Source: Bacillus sp. RO3
GTDB lineage: Bacteria; Bacillota; Bacilli; Bacillales; Bacillaceae_B
Direction of reading: 5' to 3'
NCBI RefSeq assembly: GCF_012911895.1
Contig: NZ_JAAXCV010000023.1
Span: 62,001-126,000, forward strand
DNA: 64,000 nucleotides
Of this stretch, positions 29,673 to 37,481 are shown piece by piece. Position 1 is the stretch's first letter; each line of letters opens with the position of its first letter. A program made the position numbers and the translations under genes. The notes below the pieces were generated by a model, which saw nothing but the letters and a program-made list of their open reading frames with translations, had not been told where the DNA came from and searched no databases.

Positions 29673-29987
29673 GTGGACAATGAACCTTCCTATAAGGATA
29701 AAAAAGTGATATCGATCGGTGTCGTGAGTGAATTGACCGGATTGACCGAAAGGAAGATCCGCTATTACGAAGAGAAGAATTTAATCTTCCCACAACGTTC
29801 CAATCGCGGCTATCGGAAATACTCCTTCTCCGATGTAGAGCGATTAATGGATATCGCAGACCAGCGGGAAGAAGGGGTCACCACCAAAGAAATCAAACAT
29901 GAGCTTTCCAGGAAAGAGAGAAAAGAAGCGAAGCAAAAAATGATAAGAGGTCAACTGAATGCACAATTTGGGGTTCAGAAGAAATAG
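29673..29987 (+). CDS. tnrA: TnrA, nitrogen-limitation regulator (MerR family)
   Basis: 104-residue MerR-type transcription factor active under nitrogen limitation. The N-terminal [27 protein letters not shown] and winged-helix [23 protein letters not shown] match TnrA. The C-terminal [12 protein letters not shown] is the glutamine-synthetase-interaction tail that distinguishes TnrA from GlnR. GTG start after AGGAGGATGAG. Two TnrA sites lie upstream. It stands away from glnA, as in B. subtilis. Confidence 0.92.
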   Translation: MDNEPSYKDKKVISIGVVSELTGLTERKIRYYEEKNLIFPQRSNRGYRKYSFSDVERLMDIADQREEGVTTKEIKHELSRKERKEAKQKMIRGQLNAQFGVQKK

Positions 29988-30110
29988 AGGAGGGGAGATC
30001 ATTCAATCCGTTCAAAACTTCCAAAAATAAACAGGATTACAACCCTTATAAAAGGGAAAAAAGCCTACTATGAAAGACATCACAGTTTATTTCGGAAGGT
30101 TGGATCAAGA

Positions 30111-30827
30111 ATGACAGTACGGAAAATGGTGCCCATCGTCGCCCTTTTTGCCCTCATCCCCCTTGTGTATTTCTATTTTTTTGCCGATGAAACACAATCC
30201 CAGTCAAAAAAGCGTGTGATTGCTTTAGGGGATTCCCTGACCTATGGATATGGTGATAAAAAGGAATCCGGCTATATCGGACGTTTGGAAGAAAGAGTAA
30301 ATGAAAAGCATACCAAGATCTCCTATACGTTTCAAAACCTCGGCGTACCGGGACAGCAGTCGGATGAGCTGTTGAGGCAGATTGTTAAACCGGAGGTAGC
30401 GGAAGACTTGAGTGAAGCGGACGTATATATCATAAATATCGGGACCAATGATTTAATTAAGAATAATGGCGGGGATCTTTTTCCTTTGCATCATGAGAAA
30501 ATCATGGAGGCCAAAAAGGATTATCTTGACCACTTGGATAAAATCCTGAATATCACCGGGACTGCAGGGGAAGAAGCCGATATCATCGTATTGGGTCTAT
30601 ACAATCCCTACCCTGATAAAGACAGTGATAAAATAGAAGCATACGTGGATGACTGGAATGAATCCATCATGAAAGAAGCGGAGAAGCACGAAAATGTGAA
30701 GGTTGTCTCAACGAATCCATTATTTAAAGGGAAGTCCAAAGAAGACTACTTCCACGATTCCCTTCATCCGAACAGCAGGGGATATGACTTGATTGCCGAT
30801 AAGATTTTGAAAACCTATGACTTTTAA
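30111..30827 (+). CDS. SGNH/GDSL-type esterase, membrane-anchored
   Basis: 238-residue extracytoplasmic lipase/esterase-like protein. Residues 7-26 form an N-terminal signal anchor (VPIVALFALIPLVYFYFF). SGNH blocks: GDSLTYGYG (nucleophile Ser), a glycine in LGVPGQQS, NIGTNDL (Asn) and the DSLHPNSRGY Asp/His dyad. Similar to the YpmR group of Bacillus. Substrate unknown, perhaps cell-wall or lipid esters. Preceded by GGAAGGTTGG; no obvious operon partner. Confidence 0.85.
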   Translation: MTVRKMVPIVALFALIPLVYFYFFADETQSQSKKRVIALGDSLTYGYGDKKESGYIGRLEERVNEKHTKISYTFQNLGVPGQQSDELLRQIVKPEVAEDLSEADVYIINIGTNDLIKNNGGDLFPLHHEKIMEAKKDYLDHLDKILNITGTAGEEADIIVLGLYNPYPDKDSDKIEAYVDDWNESIMKEAEKHENVKVVSTNPLFKGKSKEDYFHDSLHPNSRGYDLIADKILKTYDF

Positions 30828-31027
30828 GATCATATTCTTAGACATGGAAGGAAAGACAGATGGATATGACACATTTCAACAGTATCCAAGGAGTTTCGCA
30901 TTAAGTATACAATTTATTAATCATTCCGTAATACCGTTTTAAATCTGTTGTAACACTAGTGAAACAATTTTCGGGTAATATAGAAAATAAGAAATTGACC
31001 CCCTTTTAAGTAATAAATCCCTTAGAC

Positions 31028-31058
31028 GACACAGGACTCGCCTGTGTCTATTTTTTTT
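31028..31058 (+). terminator. Orphan intrinsic terminator in a 445-base gap
   Basis: GACACAGG / CCTGTGTC stem over ACTCG, then TA and eight T. It lies 200 bases after the GDSL gene and 213 bases before yvcI. Either the GDSL mRNA has a long 3' region or a short RNA is made between 30830 and 31058. No convincing reading frame was found in 30828-31271. Confidence 0.85.
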
Positions 31059-31271
31059 GCTTTTTTTCCTGTTATAGTCATCGGCGGCTTCCTGTACCTG
31101 TTATGTACATCTTCTCATTCGGGTGGAACATCTTTCGATATTAATCGACAATTTCAAAGAGCAAGCCCAGACATTGTAGCTTGTGTACAATCATAGTATA
31201 ATATAAGGAAACAGAATGACTGAAAGTGGGATAAATGATTCCCCCTGATCATCAAGATTGAGGTGAAGGAA

Positions 31272-31730
31272 GTGCAACGTGTCACAAATTGTTTATACCT
31301 GGATGGAGACAAGGTGCTCCTTCTCCAAAAGCCGCGAAGGAATTGGTGGGTCGCTCCAGGAGGGAAAATGGAATCAGGCGAATCAATCCGGGATGCTGTC
31401 ATTCGCGAGTATCGCGAGGAAACGGGGATTTATTTAAAGAATCCCGATCTAAAAGGCGTCTTTACGTTCATCATCAAAGATGGAGATAAAATTGTATCGG
31501 AGTGGATGATGTTCTCTTTCTTCGCAACCGAAGCGGATGGTGTCAATCTTCAGGAATCGGAAGAAGGAAAGATTAAATGGCATCCGATCGAGGCCATCAA
31601 GGACCTGCCAATGGCTGAGGGGGATTACCATATTCTGGACTACCTTCTGCACGGAAAGAATACGATTTATGGGACGTTTACCTACACTCCTGACTTTTCG
31701 TTATTATCTTATCGATTAGATCCAAGTTAA
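31272..31730 (+). CDS. yvcI: Nudix hydrolase YvcI
   Basis: 152-residue Nudix-family pyrophosphohydrolase; substrate not established. The Nudix box is complete: [24 protein letters not shown] with the REXXEE core at ~47-52. Conserved tail [17 protein letters not shown] matches B. subtilis YvcI. Start uncertain: GTG 31272 has GAGGTG six bases upstream, while GTG 31263 would add MKE and match the B. subtilis length better. First gene of the yvcI-rapZ-yvcK-whiA-crh block. Confidence 0.88.
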   Translation: MQRVTNCLYLDGDKVLLLQKPRRNWWVAPGGKMESGESIRDAVIREYREETGIYLKNPDLKGVFTFIIKDGDKIVSEWMMFSFFATEADGVNLQESEEGKIKWHPIEAIKDLPMAEGDYHILDYLLHGKNTIYGTFTYTPDFSLLSYRLDPS

Positions 31731-31771
31731 CCAACTTTCAAATAGAACATTACGATAAATGGGGGAAGAGT

Positions 31772-32665
31772 ATGAGTACAGGTTCTACAAACGATGTTCA
31801 ATTAGTAATCATAACAGGGATGTCCGGAGCCGGTAAAACCGTGGCCATACAGAGCTTCGAGGATTTAGGGTTCTTCTGCGTGGACAATCTGCCGCCGACT
31901 CTTCTGCCTAAATTTTTGGAACTAATGAAAGAGTCCGGTAATAAAATGAATAAGGTAGCCCTTGTCATGGACCTCAGGGGAAGGGAATTCTTCGATCATC
32001 TGTTTAAAGCACTGGATGACCTGGCGGAAACCTCCTGGGTTACGCCGCAGGTATTATACCTTGATGCAGATGATTCTTCCCTTGTCAGAAGATACAAGGA
32101 AACGCGCCGCTCCCATCCCCTTGCTCCTTCAGGCTTACCCCTTGAAGGAATTCGTCAGGAGAGAGAGCTCCTTGAAGAGTTAAAAGGACGTGCGCAGTTG
32201 ATTTATACAACTTCCACCATGAAGCCAAGAGAGCTTCGTGAAAAAATTCTAACAGAATTCTCGGTGAATAAGAAAACGATTTTCACGGTGAATGTCGTAT
32301 CTTTCGGTTTCAAGCACGGTCTCCCAATCGATGCTGATTTAGTGTTTGATGTGAGATTCCTGCCGAACCCTCACTACATCGATCACATGCGTCCTAAAAC
32401 GGGATTGGACGAAGAAGTGTCCACGTATGTATTGAAATGGAATGAAACGAATAAATTCATCGAGAAAGTGACCGATCTCTTGTCGTTCATGCTTCCTCAA
32501 TACAAACGGGAAGGGAAGAGCCAGCTTGTGGTGGCGATAGGATGTACAGGCGGACAGCATCGGTCGGTTGCTTTGGCTGAGTATCTTGGCCATCATTTCG
32601 AAGCAGATTATCATACAAAAATTTCTCATCGGGATATTCAGAAGAGAAAGGGTCTAACAACATGA
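31772..32665 (+). CDS. rapZ: RapZ/YvcJ, nucleotide-binding protein
   Basis: 297-residue P-loop protein. Walker A GMSGAGKT near residues 16-23, Walker B-like [17 protein letters not shown], and the C-terminal RapZ domain with [20 protein letters not shown]. subtilis YvcJ binds and hydrolyses ATP/GTP and affects competence; E. coli RapZ is an RNA adaptor for GlmZ. Stop overlaps yvcK by four bases. Confidence 0.93.
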   Translation: MSTGSTNDVQLVIITGMSGAGKTVAIQSFEDLGFFCVDNLPPTLLPKFLELMKESGNKMNKVALVMDLRGREFFDHLFKALDDLAETSWVTPQVLYLDADDSSLVRRYKETRRSHPLAPSGLPLEGIRQERELLEELKGRAQLIYTTSTMKPRELREKILTEFSVNKKTIFTVNVVSFGFKHGLPIDADLVFDVRFLPNPHYIDHMRPKTGLDEEVSTYVLKWNETNKFIEKVTDLLSFMLPQYKREGKSQLVVAIGCTGGQHRSVALAEYLGHHFEADYHTKISHRDIQKRKGLTT

Positions 32666-33627
32666 CACATACACCCAAGGTCGTCGTGATCGGAGGAGGA
32701 ACGGGTTTGTCCGTCCTTCTTCGCGGGTTAAAACGGCACCCTATCGATATATCGGCCATTGTCACCGTCGCTGATGACGGCGGCAGCTCCGGCCGACTGC
32801 GTGACAGCCTGGATATACCACCCCCAGGGGATATACGGAATGTCCTTGCTGCCCTTTCAGAAGTGGAGCCACTGGTTGAACAAATGTTTCAACATCGTTT
32901 TGAAACTACAAATGAACTGTCTGGTCATGCATTAGGAAATTTGATCATTGCTGCCCTGGCTTCCATCACGGGTGATTTCGTGCATGCCATCCAGGAAATG
33001 AGCAGAGTGTTGAACGTAAAAGGGAAGGTCCTTCCTTCTGCGAATCAAAGTGTCGTCTTGAAGGCGGAGATGGAGGACGGGACGGTCGTCACGGGTGAGT
33101 CGGCCATACCTAAAGCCGGCAAGACGATCAAGCGTGTCTTCCTGAAGCCCGACAGCATCAAGCCCCTTGGTGAAACGCTTCGTGCCATCAAGGAAGCCGA
33201 CTTGATTGTGATGGGGCCTGGAAGCTTATATACAAGCATCCTGCCAAATCTTCTTGTTCCCGGGATCGGAGAAGCAGTATGCAGGGCGAAAGCAAAGAAA
33301 ATGTATATCTGCAATATCATGACCCAGGCAGGAGAAACCCTGAATTATTCAGCAAGCGACCATGTAAAGGCATTATTTGATCACTTGGAAACGCCGAGCA
33401 TCGATTATATCTTAGTCAACAAAAAGCAGGTACCCGAAGAAGTGCAGGCAAGATATAATGAAGAACAAGCAAGTCCCGTCCACTTTGATGTGGACCGATT
33501 AAAATCCATGGGCATGGAAGTGATCGCCGAAGAGATTCTTTCGTATGACAACAACTTGGTCCGTCATAACACGGAGAAGGTCGCTGATATTATATATTCT
33601 TATCTTAAGAAATCAACCGAAGCATAA
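32662..33627 (+). CDS. yvcK: YvcK, gluconeogenesis/cell-shape factor (CofD-like)
   Basis: 321-residue CofD-superfamily UDP-sugar-binding protein needed for growth on gluconeogenic carbon sources and for localisation of PBP1 in B. subtilis. N-terminal [18 protein letters not shown] binding motif and the conserved [31 protein letters not shown] segments are present. Coupled to rapZ. Confidence 0.94.
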   Translation: MTHTPKVVVIGGGTGLSVLLRGLKRHPIDISAIVTVADDGGSSGRLRDSLDIPPPGDIRNVLAALSEVEPLVEQMFQHRFETTNELSGHALGNLIIAALASITGDFVHAIQEMSRVLNVKGKVLPSANQSVVLKAEMEDGTVVTGESAIPKAGKTIKRVFLKPDSIKPLGETLRAIKEADLIVMGPGSLYTSILPNLLVPGIGEAVCRAKAKKMYICNIMTQAGETLNYSASDHVKALFDHLETPSIDYILVNKKQVPEEVQARYNEEQASPVHFDVDRLKSMGMEVIAEEILSYDNNLVRHNTEKVADIIYSYLKKSTEA

Positions 33628-33687
33628 TACAATAGGAAAATTTCTTTTGTATAAGGTTGTGCAAGCGTTTGCTAGGAGGTGATGGGG

Positions 33688-34632
33688 ATGTCGTTTGCGT
33701 CGGAAACAAAAAAAGAGTTAACCAATATTGAAGTCAAGGATTGCTGTTCCAATGCAGAATTATCCGCATTGATCCGAATGAATGGTTCATTGTCATTCTC
33801 GAATCAAAAGCTCGTCGTCAATATCCAAACCGAAAACGCCGCCATTGCCAGAAGAATCTATACATTGATCAAAAAGGGGTACGACACCCCTGTAGAGCTT
33901 CTGGTACGGAAGAAAATGCGTTTGAAGAAAAACAATGTCTACATTGTAAGAATTAAAGAAGATACAAAAATGATTCTTGAAGATTTGAAAATTCTCGGTG
34001 AACAGTTCACCTTTATCCATAATATTTCCGAAGACCTGATTAAGAAAAAGTGCTGCAGGCGCTCATATTTAAGAGGTGCGTTCCTGGCAGGTGGTTCTGT
34101 CAACAATCCCGAAACGTCATCCTATCATTTAGAAGTTTTTTCACTTTATTCTGAACACAACGAAGCGTTGTCAGAATTGATGAATACCTTCGGCCTGAAT
34201 AGTAAGACCCTTGAACGGAAAAAAGGATTCATTACGTATTTGAAGGAAGCGGAGAAGATTACGGAATTCTTGAATATCATCGGGGCGCACAATGCCCTGC
34301 TCCGATTTGAGGATGTTAGAATTGTAAGGGATATGAGAAATTCCGTTAACCGTCTGGTGAATTGCGAGACAGCTAACTTGAATAAGACGATCGGCGCTGC
34401 TTTAAGACAGGTCGAAAACATTAAGTTTATTGAAAAACATGTAGGGTTACAGGTTTTACCCGATAAATTAAGAGAGATAGCTGAACTGCGAGTGAATTAT
34501 CAAGATGTTACATTGAAAGAACTGGGGGAAATGGTGTCAGGGGGAACCATCAGTAAATCTGGCATTAATCACCGCCTGCGGAAAATTGATCAGCTTGCAG
34601 AGAAACTAAGAGCGGGTGAGAAGATCCAATAA
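33688..34632 (+). CDS. whiA: WhiA, sporulation/division regulator
   Basis: 314-residue DNA-binding protein with an N-terminal LAGLIDADG-like domain ([23 protein letters not shown] around residues 120-145) and a C-terminal helix-turn-helix ([25 protein letters not shown]). In Bacillus it affects cell division and chromosome segregation rather than sporulation. Start ATG 33688 ([12 protein letters not shown]) lies six bases after AGGAGGTG and matches the family; upstream ATG/GTG codons fall in the ribosome site. Confidence 0.95.
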   Translation: MSFASETKKELTNIEVKDCCSNAELSALIRMNGSLSFSNQKLVVNIQTENAAIARRIYTLIKKGYDTPVELLVRKKMRLKKNNVYIVRIKEDTKMILEDLKILGEQFTFIHNISEDLIKKKCCRRSYLRGAFLAGGSVNNPETSSYHLEVFSLYSEHNEALSELMNTFGLNSKTLERKKGFITYLKEAEKITEFLNIIGAHNALLRFEDVRIVRDMRNSVNRLVNCETANLNKTIGAALRQVENIKFIEKHVGLQVLPDKLREIAELRVNYQDVTLKELGEMVSGGTISKSGINHRLRKIDQLAEKLRAGEKIQ

Positions 34633-34657
34633 CAAGGGCAAAGGGGAGAGAAAGATC

Positions 34658-34915
34658 ATGGTGGAAAAACAAGTAGAAGTGAAATTGAAGACAGGTCTAC
34701 AAGCAAGGCCGGCGGCATTATTCGTTCAGGAGGCAAACAGATTCTCATCTGAAATATTCTTAGAAAAGGATGGGAAGAAAGTCAATGCGAAAAGCATCAT
34801 GGGCTTGATGAGTTTAGCCATATCCACAGGCTCCGCCATCACATTGGTGGCAAACGGAAGTGACGAAGAAGAGGCCCTCGTTGCTCTTGAAGGATTCGTT
34901 CAAAGAGAAGCGTAA
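34658..34915 (+). CDS. crh: Crh, catabolite-repression HPr-like protein
   Basis: 85-residue HPr paralogue, identical in length to B. subtilis Crh. The active His15 of HPr is replaced by Gln15 (KTGLQARPAAL), so it cannot carry PTS phosphate. Ser46, the HprK target, is present in KVNAKSIMGLMSLA. Seryl-phosphorylated Crh is a CcpA corepressor. The longer frame from 34616 overlaps whiA; ATG 34658 follows AAGGGGAGAG. HprK is encoded upstream in this window. Confidence 0.96.
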   Translation: MVEKQVEVKLKTGLQARPAALFVQEANRFSSEIFLEKDGKKVNAKSIMGLMSLAISTGSAITLVANGSDEEEALVALEGFVQREA

Positions 34916-34935
34916 GATCAACTCAATTTATATGG

Positions 34936-34972
34936 AAAGCTGATGACCAGTGAGAGGTTCATCAGCTTTTTT
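34936..34972 (+). terminator. Terminator after crh
   Basis: AAAGCTGATGA / TCATCAGCTTT stem followed by a T run. The remaining 34973-35331 holds no gene; TATAAT at about 35240 may be the -10 of the next gene. Confidence 0.88.
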
Positions 34973-35331
34973 CTGTTTCTGAGATTCCATGTTAATCAGA
35001 ATGAGTTGGAACAGCAGCTCTCCCTTTGCACAGGTAACCAGCTGTCAAAACAGCCACAGACGTTTCGGGAAAAGACGAAACCGAATCTATGAGATCTCTT
35101 TTTCCTTCTCCTTCTGTCTTTATTGATGGAAGTCAGTCAGTTTTTTTGTTACATTGTACCTTTCAGGAAATGTAAAAGAATAGCCAAAAAGGCGCATCAT
35201 ATGAGAAGCCCTCCCCTATTAAACTGGTAGAGACGAGAGTATAATAAACTATGTTTGATGCAGATATATATCCATATCCAAAGCGTGAAAAGAATGGATT
35301 CGAAGTTTACGATAAAGGAAGACGATGCAGA

Positions 35332-36933
35332 ATGGAAAAATATACAAAGCATTTCTTTGATAATATTCGATTGAAGCTGCAAGATTGGGAATCAGCAGCT
35401 GTCATTCCCCATGAAGAAGTTTACAGGTTCATCCATTCCATGGCAGGGACGGCTTCTGTCCTTGGTTTACATAAAATCGGGAACCGAGCCAGTGAATTGA
35501 TGGATCAGCATCATGAAAAGGACGAGAGGACTTGGACGACTGCAGAAGTAAAAGAAGAACTTTTTGATATCATTCAATACTGTTATCAATATGAAGAAGT
35601 ATCGATTGAGGTGTATCCCGGTAAGCAAAGCAGAAAAGGGGAAGAACCGGTTGTGTTGATTATTGATGACGACACATCCTTTCTTATGTACATGAAGGAA
35701 GAGTTGGAGAAGATCGGATGGTATGTCGTCCCCATAGCCAATCCTGAAAAGGCCATTATGTCGTATTACGATGTGAGGCCGGATTGCGCGATCATCGATA
35801 TCCATATGGAAGGGACGAATGGATTCGAAGTCCTAGAATTTTTCAAGAAGAAGCTGAAGCAACAGTTCATTCCAACCGTCATGGTGAGCGCAGAAGATAG
35901 TAAAGAAGCCAGGAAGAAAAGCTACCAAATGGGGGCGGATGATTTTATCGGCAAGCCATTCGAACTGGACGAGTTCATTGTACGGGTAGAGAGACAGATG
36001 GAACGAAAGAAACAAATAGAAGAACTTGTGTTAATTGATGAATTGACACGGGTGTATAATCGTAAATATTTAAGCCAGGCATATGCCCAGGTGAAAAGTG
36101 GCTGGTCACACATGGAAGATTCATATTGTGTGGCGGTCCTTGATATTGATTATTTCAAACAAGTGAACGACAAATACGGACACCTGACGGGTGACAGGGT
36201 GCTGAAGGAATTTGCTGCCTACCTAAAATCAGAAACGAGAATGCAGGACATCGTCTTTCGATTCGGAGGAGAAGAATTTGTCATTCTTCTCCCAAATACG
36301 CCTATAAAAAAATCGTTTGCACTGGTCGATGAAATCCGTGAGGGATTCAGCCGATTTGCGTTCGGGACGGACCCTGCCTTTTCCTGTACCTTTTCAGCAG
36401 GCGTGGCGGAAATCGCTGATCCCACAAAGCCGTTTGAGACGTGGCTAAAGCGTGCTGACAATGCCCTTTATGAAGCGAAAAGAAACGGCAGGAACCTCGT
36501 GAGAATGGATGGAAATGCCTATGAACACACACCTCATAAACGGATGAAGATCGGGATAGTAGATGATGATCCGATTATCCGGACCGTCATGAAAGACCTC
36601 CTTTCAAAGCTGCCATCTGAACAGCATATTCAGTACGATATACAGACGTTTAAAGATGGACCGGCCTTCATAGAGTCAAGCTGGCATGAAGGATATCCCT
36701 GCCTTGTCATTTTGGATGGGGTGATGCCAGGGATGGACGGCCTGGAAGTATTGGAGAAGCTCCGGAAGAGAAGAGATACAGACCGCTACAAAGTGTTGAT
36801 GCTTACATCCCGTAAGAGTGAACGGGACATCTCGAGATCCCTGCAGCTCGGAGCGGATGATTATATGACAAAACCGTTCAAGCTACTTGAGCTAGAAGCA
36901 CGCATTGGGCAGATACTGAAAAGGATGAAGTAA
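35332..36933 (+). CDS. Hpt-REC-GGDEF-REC diguanylate cyclase response regulator
   Basis: 533-residue signalling protein with four modules: an N-terminal histidine phosphotransfer domain (~1-95, HSMAGTASVLG with His36), a receiver (~105-220, IIDDD and phospho-acceptor in AIIDIHM), a GGDEF domain (~235-395, active-site FRFGGEEFVILLP so c-di-GMP synthesis is likely; IDYFKQVNDKYGH upstream), and a second receiver (~405-533, VDDD, acceptor in LVILDGVMPGMDG, TSRKS, TKPFK). ATG 35332 after GGAAG is favoured over a leaderless extension to 35251. It lies upstream of a single receiver and a hybrid kinase, its probable phospho-donors. Confidence 0.88.
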   Translation: MEKYTKHFFDNIRLKLQDWESAAVIPHEEVYRFIHSMAGTASVLGLHKIGNRASELMDQHHEKDERTWTTAEVKEELFDIIQYCYQYEEVSIEVYPGKQSRKGEEPVVLIIDDDTSFLMYMKEELEKIGWYVVPIANPEKAIMSYYDVRPDCAIIDIHMEGTNGFEVLEFFKKKLKQQFIPTVMVSAEDSKEARKKSYQMGADDFIGKPFELDEFIVRVERQMERKKQIEELVLIDELTRVYNRKYLSQAYAQVKSGWSHMEDSYCVAVLDIDYFKQVNDKYGHLTGDRVLKEFAAYLKSETRMQDIVFRFGGEEFVILLPNTPIKKSFALVDEIREGFSRFAFGTDPAFSCTFSAGVAEIADPTKPFETWLKRADNALYEAKRNGRNLVRMDGNAYEHTPHKRMKIGIVDDDPIIRTVMKDLLSKLPSEQHIQYDIQTFKDGPAFIESSWHEGYPCLVILDGVMPGMDGLEVLEKLRKRRDTDRYKVLMLTSRKSERDISRSLQLGADDYMTKPFKLLELEARIGQILKRMK

Positions 36934-37109
36934 ACCGGTCTCATCCTGTCAACGTTGATAACCATGTAAGGTTTTTCCGGTGAACATTCGAGCTTTATAA
37001 ATCCGAACCTCAATCAGAGGATGGAAAGTATGATTCTATATCCGATATAAATCATATACCCATGTAAGATGAATGGAAAGAAGCTTTAGAGAAAGAAGGG
37101 GAGTAACAA

Positions 37110-37481
37110 ATGGCAAGAATATTAATTGCGGAAGATGAAGAAGTTCTTAGGATGCTGATGGTCGACACACTGGAGGATGAAGGTCATGAGCTTGACGAAG
37201 CAGCAGACGGACAGGAAGCTATCCATCAAATAATGGAGAATGAGTATGACCTCATCCTTCTTGATTACATGATGCCTCTTTTTACTGGTCTAGAAGTGAT
37301 CGAGAAAGTAAGGAACTCACCTGAAAAGAGCGGAGTGAAAATCATGATGGTTTCGGCAAAGAACCAGCAATCTGATAAGGACCTCGTGATGGAGTCCGGT
37401 GCAGATTACTTCATCTCTAAGCCTTACAGTCCAGCAGAACTTGTCCAAAAGATTGAAGGCATATTACATGAAGAGGCTTAG
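37110..37481 (+). CDS. Single-domain response regulator (CheY-like)
   Basis: 123-residue stand-alone receiver. Acid pocket AEDEE (8-12), phospho-acceptor Asp in LILLDYMMP (~53), conserved Ser in MMVSAKN and Lys in ISKPYSP. No output domain, so it acts by protein contact or as a phosphate shuttle. AAGGGGAG precedes the ATG. Its last 14 bases overlap the kinase start. Confidence 0.9.
   Translation: MARILIAEDEEVLRMLMVDTLEDEGHELDEAADGQEAIHQIMENEYDLILLDYMMPLFTGLEVIEKVRNSPEKSGVKIMMVSAKNQQSDKDLVMESGADYFISKPYSPAELVQKIEGILHEEA

Noticed and set aside
30867-30965. 32-codon frame in the GDSL-yvcI gap (MEGKTDGYDTF...)
   Set aside because: No ribosome site, no hydrophobic or conserved pattern, and an ordinary length for chance.
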